Source of the DNA: Amycolatopsis iheyensis
GTDB taxonomy: Bacteria > Actinomycetota > Actinomycetes > Mycobacteriales > Pseudonocardiaceae
Length of the DNA stretch: 64,000 nt
Assembly: GCF_024703995.1 (NCBI RefSeq)
Contig: NZ_JAMXQV010000007.1
Location: 1-64,000 of the forward strand
Direction of reading: 5' to 3'
The notes below the pieces were generated by a model that did no database searches, had not been told where the DNA came from, and saw only the letters and a list, made by a program, of their open reading frames with translations. Position 1 is the stretch's first letter. Each line of letters starts with the position of its first letter. Shown piece after piece: positions 24,596 to 33,187 of the stretch. The translations under genes and the position numbers were made by a program.

Positions 24596-25654
24596 ATGCC
24601 GGAGGTATTGCATCCGGTCCAGCCGCTTGCCGGACCCGTCCCACCGCCGATTCAGCCCGGGACCCGGCTTCGGGCTGGCGTGGTCGGACTCGGTAAGCAG
24701 GCGACCGAGGATCACCTACCGGGGCTACTGGCTGCTGACGACGCCGAGCTGGTCGCAGTCTGCGACGAGAACGCCGACGTCGTGCGCGAGCAAGAATCCC
24801 AGTTGGAGGTCAGCGGGTACGGCGACATCCAGGCCATGCTCTCAAGCGAGCAGCTGGACTTCGTGGTGGTCTGCGTGCCGCACAGCGCCGGCCGGAAGGT
24901 TATCGAGATGGCGGCCGAGCGCGGCGTGCACATCCTCAAGGAGAAGCCGTTCGCCACGTCGCTCACCGAAGCCCAGGCGCTGACAGCGCTCTGCGAGCGC
25001 TCGGAAGTCGAGCTCATGGTCACGCTGCAGCGGCGCTTCAACCCGATCTACACCAGTTTCACCCAGCTGGCGGACCAGATCGGCACCCCGATCGTGGTGG
25101 ACGCCGCCTACACGCTGCACGTCGACGATCCGTCGGACGGCTGGCGCGGCCAGAACGAGGTCGCCGGTGGCGGCTGCATCATCGACATGGGCTACCACCT
25201 CGTTGACCTGTTGCTCTGGTACTTCGGGTTGCCCGACCGGATCCTGGCGGACACCTCGGCGAACGCCCGGCCGGATCGCAGCTACGACGCCGAGGACACG
25301 GCGCTCATCCACTTCAGCTACGACAGCGGCCTGTACGGGTCGCTACTGCTGTCGCGGTTCATCGGGCCCAAGAGCGAGAAGATCCAACTGGTCGGCAGTC
25401 GCGGCATCGTGCGGCTCGAGCGCGGTCGGATTCAGCGGATGACCAACGACGGCAAAATGGTCGAGTCGCTGGCTCGTGAGCAGGCCTGGCCCTCGGCCGC
25501 CACCTCGCAGATCAACCACTTCTGCCACGTCATCCGGGGTGACCGGCTGAATCTGAGCAGCCCGCGGGACAACATCGCGCACCTCGCATTCATCGCCGCC
25601 TGTTACGAGTCCGCGGGGGCTGGCCGCCACGTCAATCCGAAGGAGCTCATGTGA
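24596..25654 (+). CDS. Gfo/Idh/MocA-family oxidoreductase
   Basis: 352 aa. AGVVGLGKQATEDHLPGLLA is the Rossmann start (GxGxxx), then VVVCVPHSAGRKVIEMA and the family motif LKEKPFATSLTEAQAL carrying the conserved EKP Lys. A C-terminal sugar-binding part follows (GGGCIIDMGYHLVDLLLWYF). The family oxidises sugar or cyclitol hydroxyls with NAD(P). ATG 24596 has AAAGGAGAG upstream. It overlaps the aminotransferase gene by ATGA-type coupling, so its ketone product is probably the aminotransferase substrate. Confidence 0.92.
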   Translation: MPEVLHPVQPLAGPVPPPIQPGTRLRAGVVGLGKQATEDHLPGLLAADDAELVAVCDENADVVREQESQLEVSGYGDIQAMLSSEQLDFVVVCVPHSAGRKVIEMAAERGVHILKEKPFATSLTEAQALTALCERSEVELMVTLQRRFNPIYTSFTQLADQIGTPIVVDAAYTLHVDDPSDGWRGQNEVAGGGCIIDMGYHLVDLLLWYFGLPDRILADTSANARPDRSYDAEDTALIHFSYDSGLYGSLLLSRFIGPKSEKIQLVGSRGIVRLERGRIQRMTNDGKMVESLAREQAWPSAATSQINHFCHVIRGDRLNLSSPRDNIAHLAFIAACYESAGAGRHVNPKELM

Positions 25655-26904
25655 CCAGCAAGCTGGCTCTGCTCGGCGGCCCGCCGACGATCTCGGCGCC
25701 GGGGCCGCACTTCAGCTGGCCGCCTATGGACGACCGGACTGATCTGCGCGTTCTGGCGCAGTTGCAGCGTTCCATCTCGATCTACGACCGATCGGGCGTC
25801 ATCGCCGAGCTGGAGACGGCGCTCCAGGACTACTTCGGCGTCCAGCACGCCGTACTGACCAGCTCCGGCACGGCCGCGCTGCACTCGACGTACGCGGCCG
25901 CCGGCATCGGGCCCGGCGACGAAGTCATCGTGCCCGCTTACACCTTCCTCGCCACGGTGACGCCGCTCCTGCACCTCGGCGCCATCCCCGTACTGGCTGA
26001 TTGCGATGAGACGGGCAATCTGTCGGTGAGCGACGTCGCCGCCAGGATCACGCCGAAGACGACGGCGATCATGGCGACGCACATGTGGGGCATCCCGGCC
26101 GACCTGACGGCCCTGCGTGCTCTGGCCGACGAGCACAACCTGCTGCTCCTCGAGGACGGCTCGCACGCCCACGGCGCCGCGGTGGCCGGCCAGAAGGTCG
26201 GCAGCGTCGGGAACATCGCCGCCTTCTCCATGAACGGCCCGAAGCCGCTCTCGGCGGGTGAGGGCGGCTTCGTCCTGACCGACGACGACGAGGTCTACTA
26301 CCGGCTCCTGCTCTTCGGTCACTACAACAAGCGCTGCAAAACCGAAATCCCACCGGATCACCCGCTGCACCGCTTCGCCGTCACCGGCCTGGGGCTCAAG
26401 TTCCGGATCCATCCGCTGGCCGCCGCGATCGCGCTGGTGCAGCTGCTCGATCTTGACGACTATCTGGTGGGACGCGCCGAGCTCGCTGAAGTGCTCGGCG
26501 ACGAGCTCAGTGACACGGAGGGCATCTCCGTGCCGAAGCTCCAAGGCGACGTCCGCTCCGCCTGGTACGGCTATCCAGTGATCTACGCGGAGGAAGAGCT
26601 CGACGGGCTCCCGATCGAGCGGTTCTACGAGGCGCTCCACGCCGAGGGCCTGATCGAAGTCGACCGGCCGGGCTCGACCTGCCCGCTCAACCTGCTGCCG
26701 CTCTTCCAGGATCCGCGGCCACTGTTTCCGTGGCATCCGAACGCCAACCAGATCCGCTACGAGCCGGGCCAGTTCCCGGTCGCCGAGCGTCTGCACGCCA
26801 GAACGCTCAAGCTGCCGGTCTGGCACAGGCAGCAAGACATCTCCCTCGCCCGCCAGTACGCGGCCGGCTTCCGTAAGGTTGTCGGCCTCCACCACGAACT
26901 CTAG
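25651..26904 (+). CDS. DegT/DnrJ/EryC1/StrS aminotransferase
   Basis: 417 aa, PLP-dependent. Motifs: VLTSSGTAALHSTYAAAGIG (PLP phosphate), PGDEVIVPAYTFLAT, LLLEDGSHAHGA, then AFSMNGPKPLSAGEGGF. In the last, the usual SxxxxK Lys appears as PKPL. Family members transaminate keto-sugars or keto-cyclitols (for example scyllo-inosose). The GTG start at 25651 overlaps the oxidoreductase end by four bases. With that enzyme it forms a classic dehydrogenase-aminotransferase pair for an amino sugar or aminocyclitol; the exact substrate is not determined. Confidence 0.93.
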   Translation: MTSKLALLGGPPTISAPGPHFSWPPMDDRTDLRVLAQLQRSISIYDRSGVIAELETALQDYFGVQHAVLTSSGTAALHSTYAAAGIGPGDEVIVPAYTFLATVTPLLHLGAIPVLADCDETGNLSVSDVAARITPKTTAIMATHMWGIPADLTALRALADEHNLLLLEDGSHAHGAAVAGQKVGSVGNIAAFSMNGPKPLSAGEGGFVLTDDDEVYYRLLLFGHYNKRCKTEIPPDHPLHRFAVTGLGLKFRIHPLAAAIALVQLLDLDDYLVGRAELAEVLGDELSDTEGISVPKLQGDVRSAWYGYPVIYAEEELDGLPIERFYEALHAEGLIEVDRPGSTCPLNLLPLFQDPRPLFPWHPNANQIRYEPGQFPVAERLHARTLKLPVWHRQQDISLARQYAAGFRKVVGLHHEL

Positions 26905-26915
26905 GGGATAAGGCA

Positions 26916-27368
26916 TTGGTCGACTCGACACTCCTGACGCAGCTCGCCTCGGAAGCCAGCGTCGCGGGCATCCAGCAATTCGTCGTCGGCGCCGTCGTCC
27001 AGTCGCAAGGCGAGGTCTTGCTGCTCCGCCGGCCCGAGGACGACTTCATGGGCGGGCTCTGGGAACTGCCCAGCGGCAAGGTTGAACCCGGCGAGGCGCT
27101 CGACGCGGCGCTGATCCGGGAAGTCAAGGAAGAAGCCGGACTCGACGTCTCGAAGATCCAGCGCTACCTCGGGAGCTTCGACTACACCTCCGGCAGCGGC
27201 AAGGCGAGCAGGCAGTTCAACTTTGCCGTCGACGTCGCCGCGACAAAGCCAGTCGTGCTCCAGGAGCACGATGTCTACCAGTGGGCCCAGCTCGACAGTG
27301 AGCTGCCGGTGACCGATGCCGTCAAGACGGTCCTGAAGGCGTTCGCCGAAACTGGCCAGGCCGACTAG
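26916..27368 (+). CDS. NUDIX hydrolase
   Basis: 150 aa with the Nudix box GKVEPGEALDAALIREVKEE AG (about residues 48-70) containing the REVKEE catalytic core. The family hydrolyses nucleoside diphosphates linked to another group. The start is TTG 26916, 11 bases after the aminotransferase stop. NUDIX genes are recurrent cargo of actinomycete integrative elements. Its substrate could be a nucleotide-activated sugar from this cassette. Confidence 0.92.
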   Translation: MVDSTLLTQLASEASVAGIQQFVVGAVVQSQGEVLLLRRPEDDFMGGLWELPSGKVEPGEALDAALIREVKEEAGLDVSKIQRYLGSFDYTSGSGKASRQFNFAVDVAATKPVVLQEHDVYQWAQLDSELPVTDAVKTVLKAFAETGQAD

Positions 27369-27486
27369 CTGGAGGTTTCACGCAGCGACACAACGAACGT
27401 ACCCATCTGAGCATCGCCACTACGCCGTCGGCGGTGCCCGAATACGCGGGCACTCGTTTGGATATTCAGCGCAGGGGACGTGAGCC

Positions 27487-27529
27487 GGGCGAGGCCCGGG
27501 GCTGCTTGTTTCAGCCCCGGACCTCGCCC
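27487..27529. terminator. Bidirectional terminator hairpin
   Basis: Two 18-base arms (GGGCGAGGCCCGGGGCTG and its near complement) with one mismatch surround a seven-base T-rich loop. It lies between the convergent NUDIX gene (ending 27368) and the membrane gene (ending 27553), and can end both transcripts. Confidence 0.7.
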
Positions 27530-27552
27530 ACCTTCCTCTTACGCCGCGGCTA

Positions 27553-27972
27553 TCAGGTGAGGCGCACTCGGCCAGCCTGCCAACGGCTCAGCCGCAGCAG
27601 TCCAACCAAGCCCACCAACGCGGCGCCGGCTGCGGTCAGCGTTACCGATCCGGCGAGCAAGATGCCGCAGATCACGGCACCGAGCACCACCAGAAGCAGC
27701 ACCGAACGCCAGGCGTGCTTGGCATCGCCGAACACCACCTGGCGGAGCAGCTCCCAGAGCGGATGCGGAACTCCCACCGGCAGGACGTTAGGCCACGCTG
27801 TCCGGCAAGCCGGCCCGAGCACCATGCCGGTCGGTTCAGCCTCCACCACCGGCTCCGCCGCGGCCTCGAAGAGCTCGTCGAAGCCGACGAGGTTGGAATC
27901 CTTGGAAAATGTGAGCCGATCGGGGGATCGTTGCTCTGGCACGTCGCTACCCCGCGGCGGTAACGTCGACAT
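27553..27972 (-). CDS. Two-TM membrane protein, 139 aa
   Basis: ATG 27972 has GAGAGG eight bases upstream. The first 85 residues are cytosolic and acidic (FDELFEAAAEPVVEAEPTGM), followed by two adjoining membrane segments (SVLLLVVLGAVICGILLAGS, and TLTAAGAALVGLVGLLRL) and a basic end. No family is recognised. Confidence 0.65.
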   Translation of the reverse strand: MSTLPPRGSDVPEQRSPDRLTFSKDSNLVGFDELFEAAAEPVVEAEPTGMVLGPACRTAWPNVLPVGVPHPLWELLRQVVFGDAKHAWRSVLLLVVLGAVICGILLAGSVTLTAAGAALVGLVGLLRLSRWQAGRVRLT

Positions 27973-28023
27973 GTTCGTTGCCTCTCTCGATCTTTGCGTG
28001 TCGGATGGGTCTTGCGGACAACT

Positions 28024-28055
28024 ACGCGGCTCCCAGTGACAGCTGGGAGCCGCGT
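28024..28055. terminator. Terminator-like hairpin
   Basis: Perfect 13-bp arms (ACGCGGCTCCCAG and complement) with a six-base loop. It stands 52 bp before the start of the minus-strand membrane gene, so it would insulate that gene from upstream minus-strand transcription. No clear T run. Confidence 0.55.
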
Positions 28056-28622
28056 CTGCGTCTCATGGGTTACCCCAGGCGACGCAGACGCCATCTTGGC
28101 GGAACCGACACGCTTACCGACGAGTAGAACGACCTTGAGCGCGAAGAATGCGCCAACCGGTATTCGTCGAACGATGAGCGGTCAAACCGGTGATTGTGTG
28201 TAACTAAGCCCTGATTAGACCCCATCCGAAGGCATCTATTTCACTCTTTCGTGTGCCGCGACTACTCGTCTTCGAATCAGCTTGGACAGATACATGACAC
28301 CGTCGACACGTTAGAGTGAATGCGCTCAGATGATCTCCGATCGCTGCTGCGGCGGGTGATCAGGAGGTGCAGACGCCCGTGCAGGTGCAGTGGAGGGTGA
28401 GGCGTGCGAGTGCACAACCGACGTCTTGGCGCCAGGTGCGCCTCCCGCGTCTCGTCGTGGTTTTTACATCGAGCGCGAACAGACGGTTGTACTTCGTCGG
28501 CTCCTGAGTGATCAATAGGGTTGCGGCTAGTACGCGCTGGTCAGCGACTCGTCGGGGTCCTGCGGCCTACCAGACGAACCATCCCGGTTCGCCGGCCGCA
28601 ACTCACCGAGGAGGCACTCGCT
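28056..28622. other. Gene-free interval
   Basis: No convincing gene is seen over 567 bp. The end provides a GAGG-type ribosome-binding site for the gene at 28623. The region is moderately AT-richer around 28200-28320 and could hold promoters, but no clear pair is assigned. Confidence 0.4.
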
Positions 28623-28970
28623 ATGAGCGAGCCAACCCCAGGCGCAGGTCAGCTCAGGACGCTGGCCGTCCGCATCACGGAGGATCTCCGGGCTCAGCTG
28701 GACATCGTCGCGCAGCTGACCGAGCGCAGCACAACCGAAGAGATCCGTCTCGCACTCGAGCACTGGATCGAGAAGACCAAGGCCGACCCGGTCATTCTTA
28801 AGAAGGCCGAGGCAGTCAGGGCCCAGATCGAGCGCAAGGCGCAGACGGAGCGAGCCGCGATCGCGGCCATCTTTGGCGGAGCGAGCGCAACGACCGGCAA
28901 GACTCCGGAAGCCGGCACAGGTGCCAGTCAGCCCTCGCCCCGTCGCGGGAAGGCGACCACCGGTGAATAA
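28623..28970 (+). CDS. Ribbon-helix-helix-like protein, 115 aa
   Basis: ATG 28623 follows GAGGAGG. The N-terminal 55 residues read LRTLAVRITEDLRAQLDIVA, then LTERSTTEEIRLALEHWIEK, a strand-helix-helix pattern like Arc/MetJ DNA-binding antitoxin-type domains. The tail is Ala/Thr/Ser-rich and probably disordered. No toxin gene follows. Confidence 0.65.
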   Translation: MSEPTPGAGQLRTLAVRITEDLRAQLDIVAQLTERSTTEEIRLALEHWIEKTKADPVILKKAEAVRAQIERKAQTERAAIAAIFGGASATTGKTPEAGTGASQPSPRRGKATTGE

Positions 28971-29000
28971 CCGAGCCATCTGAAACGAGTGGCTCGACAA

Positions 29001-29049
29001 GGTGGAGTCTCTGTGGTGATACACCTGATTCACACGCAGAGACTCCACC
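29001..29049. terminator. Convergent terminator hairpin
   Basis: Arms of 13 bp (GGTGGAGTCTCTG and complement) with a long loop lie between the convergent genes ending at 28970 and 29074. It is placed to end both transcripts. Confidence 0.6.
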
Positions 29050-29073
29050 AGTTTCAACTATCCATCGCCGCAA

Positions 29074-29655
29074 TCAAATTTTTGGCGGGCCAACCCCGAG
29101 CCAGTCGCACGCGCAATCCGGAAAGAAACTCGTATATACTGGAATCTGCACCGTAGGATCCGGTATCGCTGCCGGATCAACTCCCAGCGCCTTGGCGTCA
29201 GATCGAGCCAGCTCGGTATCCCAACCCGTTGTCGTAAACCCTGGGTAGACGCAGCCGCCATCGCAGTGTGGATGCACAGTCATCGACTTCATCACCTTGG
29301 CACGGACATCCGGTTGACTCAACAGCTCCGGCTGCCTCTCTTCATTCCATAGCCCTCGATCGCCGCCGTATTTCATGAGCGCGTCATAATCCCCGATTTC
29401 AAGCTCGTGGTAGACCTTCTTCACGAGCTCGGGATTCTCAACTGCGCAGCCAGTATCGTCGGTCAGCGCGGGGCCAGATGAGGGCAGCTCGATCGGTCCG
29501 GGCGTCGCAGACTTGCATTTGTTGATATCGAAGCTGACGCTGATCGACGGACTCGATGGTGTCGCGCCGGATCCGGTACCACCTCGCGCCGAGCACGCCA
29601 CAGCAGCAACGAGCACGAGTGCCGACAGGAGCACCCGACCCATACGAACCTTCAA
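29074..29655 (-). CDS. Secreted lipoprotein, 193 aa
   Basis: Residues 1-21 are a lipoprotein signal (MGRVLLSALVLVAAVAC). The mature part has paired Cys motifs (HPHCDGGCVYPG and FFPDCACDWLG) that may form disulfides, and a helical segment VKKVYHELEIGDYDAL. It lies 26 bp downstream of the anchored protein gene on the same strand, suggesting an operon and joint function at the cell surface. No family is recognised. Confidence 0.65.
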   Translation of the reverse strand: MKVRMGRVLLSALVLVAAVACSARGGTGSGATPSSPSISVSFDINKCKSATPGPIELPSSGPALTDDTGCAVENPELVKKVYHELEIGDYDALMKYGGDRGLWNEERQPELLSQPDVRAKVMKSMTVHPHCDGGCVYPGFTTTGWDTELARSDAKALGVDPAAIPDPTVQIPVYTSFFPDCACDWLGVGPPKI

Positions 29656-29681
29656 GATCTTCTCCAGACGTGAGATTCAGG

Positions 29682-31187
29682 CTAGCTACGGCACATCGAG
29701 TCACTCGGAGCGGAGGAGGTCAGTTGCGGCGGAGTACCTGGCCCAGCTGAATTCGTGTAGAACGACGTCTTATCTGACCTACCCATCGAGAGGAACGGGC
29801 CGACGGTATACGTCTTCTCCGACTCGCCCGCGGTCGCGTATAATATGTCAAGATACCATTTATAGTTCCCGCTGCAGCTCAACGCATCGACTCTTACTTC
29901 AGCAGACTCTGTCTTCGTTACGAAAAAGGATCGGCCAAGCGGCTGAGCATTAGGAGTTGACGTCGCCGCCTCGGGCGCACCGACTAGGCCAGCATCGACG
30001 AACGTCCCGGCGTCAAGATTCAGATTAAATACACGCTCGTACGTATCACCGCAACCTCCCTGCGGCGTGTAAACCCATCTTGGCGCAGTCGCGAGCGTTT
30101 CAATACGTGGCCGGATATCCTGAATGTTCGTTGGCCGATCATCGACCCCACCCAGAAGAAGGTGTAGGTGCCCCTCTTTCCACGCCCCTCCGCCGGGAGC
30201 GCTAGCCGCTTCTTCACGCGGATCTTCGGCAACGAAGGCCGTGATGTCTTGCCCTTCGGATGACATCGCGACACTTGTTGCAGCGTCGCATCGATGTCCC
30301 GAAACCGAGCGAAGTGTCGGCCACGATCGAGTCACACACAGCCTGTCGACGCATCCATTGGCTGGCGGAACTGGAACTGACGCCTGAGTAGACGCCGGAG
30401 AGGAGGACTGCGCCGCCAGCGGGCTGGGCGGAGGGGTAGCCGATGAGTCTGACGCTTGAGACGACCACCAGATAGCACCACCGCTACCCGCGGCAGCAAC
30501 AAGAACGATCGCGCCACCAAAGGCGAGCGCCCGCCGTCGTGGCTTGCCACCTCGCGGGCGGGTTGACCTTGGCGCTTCAACAATCTCGCCAGGAGTAGGC
30601 GCGGAGATCGAGCGCGATTGCGCCGCATCCGGCTTACCGCCTGTACCCGAAGACGCCGACTCGCCCAGCATCACGCGAGGCTCGTCCGCGAGGGGCACGC
30701 TCGTCGGATCGTCATCCGAGGCAGCACCGTCGATTGCTAAATCATCAGGGGACTCGAAGCAACTGTGGACTATCTGCTCAGCCAGTGCAGCTATCGCACT
30801 AACTTCCCCTCTTCTCCGATAAGTATTGGGGTCATCGATACCAGCAAGCCTGCTAGCCATCTGGCGCAAGTCGCCCGTTTTAGTTGGGTCCAACTTACCC
30901 CGAAGCGAATGCTGATCCGGAAGAGCTTTATCGACACCAAACAGGACTGCGAGCTGGGACCGGTACGGATCCGGAAGAAGACTGATTGCATATTCGAGCA
31001 GCAGTCCCACGCGAGCAACCCTCGATAGCGAGTCACGAAATCCGGGGACTTTACCCGCAGCAAGCTCAAGAAGATCCGTATCGACAGGCTGCAGCTGTGG
31101 ATCTCCGAGCCGGACATATCCTCGCGTACGAAGGGCCGTCAGCTGATTGTTGATCTTCTCGCGCAGCTCATTGTCCACGCACCGCAC
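29682..31187 (-). CDS. Single-TM anchored protein, 501 aa
   Basis: The N-terminal 200 residues are helical and cytosolic (ELREKINNQLTALRTRGYVR, then LLEYAISLLPDPYRSQLAVL). One membrane segment follows a basic RRRALAFGG (about 222-243, AIVLVAAAGSGGAIWW). The outer part (250-501) is Ser/Pro-rich then strand-rich with scattered Cys. The start is GTG 31187; a later GTG is possible. This is a cytosolic plus extracytoplasmic layout like a membrane sensor. No family is recognised. Confidence 0.65.
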   Translation of the reverse strand: MRCVDNELREKINNQLTALRTRGYVRLGDPQLQPVDTDLLELAAGKVPGFRDSLSRVARVGLLLEYAISLLPDPYRSQLAVLFGVDKALPDQHSLRGKLDPTKTGDLRQMASRLAGIDDPNTYRRRGEVSAIAALAEQIVHSCFESPDDLAIDGAASDDDPTSVPLADEPRVMLGESASSGTGGKPDAAQSRSISAPTPGEIVEAPRSTRPRGGKPRRRALAFGGAIVLVAAAGSGGAIWWSSQASDSSATPPPSPLAAQSSSPASTQASVPVPPANGCVDRLCVTRSWPTLRSVSGHRCDAATSVAMSSEGQDITAFVAEDPREEAASAPGGGAWKEGHLHLLLGGVDDRPTNIQDIRPRIETLATAPRWVYTPQGGCGDTYERVFNLNLDAGTFVDAGLVGAPEAATSTPNAQPLGRSFFVTKTESAEVRVDALSCSGNYKWYLDILYATAGESEKTYTVGPFLSMGRSDKTSFYTNSAGPGTPPQLTSSAPSDSMCRS

Positions 31188-31221
31188 ACTACCGGATCAA
31201 CGGTCGCGGTCACGTAGAGTG

Positions 31222-31249
31222 TTGACATTGATTTGCATTAGCACATAAT
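31222..31249 (+). promoter_or_regulatory. Strong promoter for a leaderless transcript
   Basis: TTGACA at 31222-31227 and CATAAT at 31244-31249 are 16 bp apart, close to the housekeeping consensus. The ATG at 31257 is seven bases after the -10, the expected transcription start, so the mRNA probably begins at the start codon. It also faces the divergent anchored-protein gene. Confidence 0.7.
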
Positions 31250-31256
31250 GATCTTC

Positions 31257-31586
31257 ATGAACGAACTACAACCTGAATCAATAGAGCGAAAAGGCAATGA
31301 AACCCTAACCGAACACGAACTCAAGCTCCAAGAAGCGAGGAACATCGCGGGTCTAGCGGGTGTTCTCTGCGAGGGTGCCGAGGGCAAGGAAAGCTTGGAA
31401 TCACTCGTAGACGGCGGTCTCGACTATCTATATCACATCTGCAAATCGCTCGGCAGGCGCGACCCAGAGATGGCGGCTCTTCTTATTGATGCCCTTGACC
31501 GCGACCACAGGACCGCAGGGCATGCCCAACCGCTGGAGATCAAGAACAACCTCCGCGAGCAGCTCGGCTTGCCACCCCTCGCTTAG
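31257..31586 (+). CDS. Hypothetical protein, 109 aa
   Basis: ATG 31257 is preferred because the promoter predicts a leaderless mRNA there; ATG 31248 lies inside the -10. The product is acidic and helical (HELKLQEARNIAGLAGVLCE, then GLDYLYHICKSLGRRDPEMA). There is no signal peptide and no family is recognised. It is divergent from the anchored-protein operon. Confidence 0.6.
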   Translation: MNELQPESIERKGNETLTEHELKLQEARNIAGLAGVLCEGAEGKESLESLVDGGLDYLYHICKSLGRRDPEMAALLIDALDRDHRTAGHAQPLEIKNNLREQLGLPPLA

Positions 31587-31782
31587 CAGCGCTCGACGCC
31601 CGAGGCGACAAGCGTACCAATGACTACACTACGTGAGCTCACAGAGGCGGATCTGCGCCAGAAAGTCATTCGATCCTGGTTTCTCCCAGCTTCTTCCTGA
31701 TGTTGCACAGGTTCGGTACTGAACCATCCAGCCTGATCAGGCAGCTTCAAGGGGTCAGCGACAACCCCCGAAGGAGCAGAAG

Positions 31783-31983
31783 TTGCCGTGGCCGTTACTT
31801 CTCACGCTGAGTGTCACGCTGGCCTTCCTCATGGGCGTCCTGTGCGGTGGCGCTTGGTCCGAACAGCGCCTGAGCATGCGGACGCGCCGGCTCGCCGACC
31901 TGCAGCGCGAGGTCAACGAGCAGGCGCAGGCGCTCCGCAAGCGCCAGGTCGAGGACGCCCGGCGGCGCACGCTCAGGGCTTGA
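31783..31983 (+). CDS. Small TM-coiled-coil protein, 66 aa
   Basis: TTG 31783 has AGGAG six bases upstream. One N-terminal membrane segment (LLLTLSVTLAFLMGVLCGGA) is followed by a basic coiled coil (RRLADLQREVNEQAQALRKR). It could be a small membrane tether. It is the first of a run of plus-strand genes leading to the vWA cassette. Confidence 0.6.
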   Translation: MPWPLLLTLSVTLAFLMGVLCGGAWSEQRLSMRTRRLADLQREVNEQAQALRKRQVEDARRRTLRA

Positions 31984-32089
31984 GGTGAGAAAGATCAGCA
32001 AGAGCAGTCAATAGCGACGGTTTCAGCTCAGGGCACAGTTTTACAGTCGCGATTTCTCGCAACTACCCCGATTCCAGAATGGAGCAAAC

Positions 32090-32296
32090 ATGCCCCGCAA
32101 CCGCTATACCAAGTTCGTTCGCATTCGCACACGGGTACAGATCGAACGTCAAGAAGTTGAACTGCGCGAGCTCGGCCGCGAACTCCACCGATTGGATCCG
32201 CAGTCGGCTCTTCTCCCCATTCGGAACGAGGAGAAAGAAAGGCGCAGTGCCCGGGTCGACCGCAAACGCCGATCCAAGCGCGTGACAAAGGAATAG
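32090..32296 (+). CDS. Small basic helical protein, 68 aa
   Basis: ATG 32090 has GGAG seven bases upstream. It is rich in Arg and Lys (RTRVQIERQEVELRELGREL, then NEEKERRSARVDRKRRSKRV). A DNA-binding or linker role is possible but not shown. No family is recognised. Confidence 0.55.
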   Translation: MPRNRYTKFVRIRTRVQIERQEVELRELGRELHRLDPQSALLPIRNEEKERRSARVDRKRRSKRVTKE

Positions 32297-32371
32297 GAGT
32301 CAGATCCGTGGCGGGGCGACATCCCGTTGCCCCGCTTCATGCCGCACCCGTATCCAGAGAAGGGAGCTTCC

Positions 32372-33187
32372 ATGTCCTGCTTCACCAAGTCGAACCTCAC
32401 CCGTATCACCCCAGCTCGAGCACTCACCGCCGCGGTGGTCGGCACGGCGCTCGCGCTCGCAGGCTGCAGTACGGCATCTCGCCCGAACAACGACCTGGCC
32501 GCCGACCAGCAGATCCTCGCGACCTGCGACGCCGCCGCACCGCCGGCCGCGGACATCCAGCTCGATGGCAGCGGCTCGAGCAGCTCGGACGCCATCACCG
32601 AGGAGCGCTTCAAGGCCATCGAGTCGATCGTGCGCACCACCGCGATCTGCAGCGGACGTCTCCGCGTGAGCGTCTTCTCCTCGAGCAGCGCGGCGACCAA
32701 CATCATCATCGACAAGTCGCTCCACCTCGACGGAGCGACCGACAACGCACGCCTGAAGAAGCTTCCTGCCCTGGTCACCAGCAGCATGGCGGCTATTCGG
32801 AGCGGCTACTCGGCGGCAGCCACGTCGCTTCCGAACGGCGGCAGCGACATCAGCGCAGAGTATCGCCTGGCCAGTGAGTGGATTGGCCAGCTTGGCGCGC
32901 CCTACCGGCTGCATCTCTACCTGCTCACGGACGGTTTCCAGAACGTCGGCTTCCGGCTGGACGACAAGGTCATCTCTAAGCAGGCCGCAGGCGAACTCGC
33001 CAACGGCGTCGCGGTTCCGCCGCTTCCTGGTGCATCAGTGCTGGTAGCGGGCCTGGGCCGCATCTCAGGGGACCCGCCGAGCTCCGAGATGGTGGACGGA
33101 CTCATTGCCTTCTACGACGCTCTGTGCAAGAACGCGTCCGCGGCGCAGTGCGTCTCAGTCACCGACTACACGGTGGCCGGCCGATGA
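32372..33187 (+). CDS. Lipoprotein with vWA-like region
   Basis: 271 aa from ATG 32372 (GGGAG upstream). Residues 1-28 end in VGTALALAGC, a lipobox. The mature part begins IQLDGSGSSSSDAI, a DxSxS MIDAS-like loop, followed by RLRVSVFSSSSA and LHLYLLTDGFQNVGF, like the Rossmann strands of von Willebrand A domains. It ends by ATGA overlap with the membrane gene at 33184. It is probably an outer-surface partner of that protein. Confidence 0.7.
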   Translation: MSCFTKSNLTRITPARALTAAVVGTALALAGCSTASRPNNDLAADQQILATCDAAAPPAADIQLDGSGSSSSDAITEERFKAIESIVRTTAICSGRLRVSVFSSSSAATNIIIDKSLHLDGATDNARLKKLPALVTSSMAAIRSGYSAAATSLPNGGSDISAEYRLASEWIGQLGAPYRLHLYLLTDGFQNVGFRLDDKVISKQAAGELANGVAVPPLPGASVLVAGLGRISGDPPSSEMVDGLIAFYDALCKNASAAQCVSVTDYTVAGR

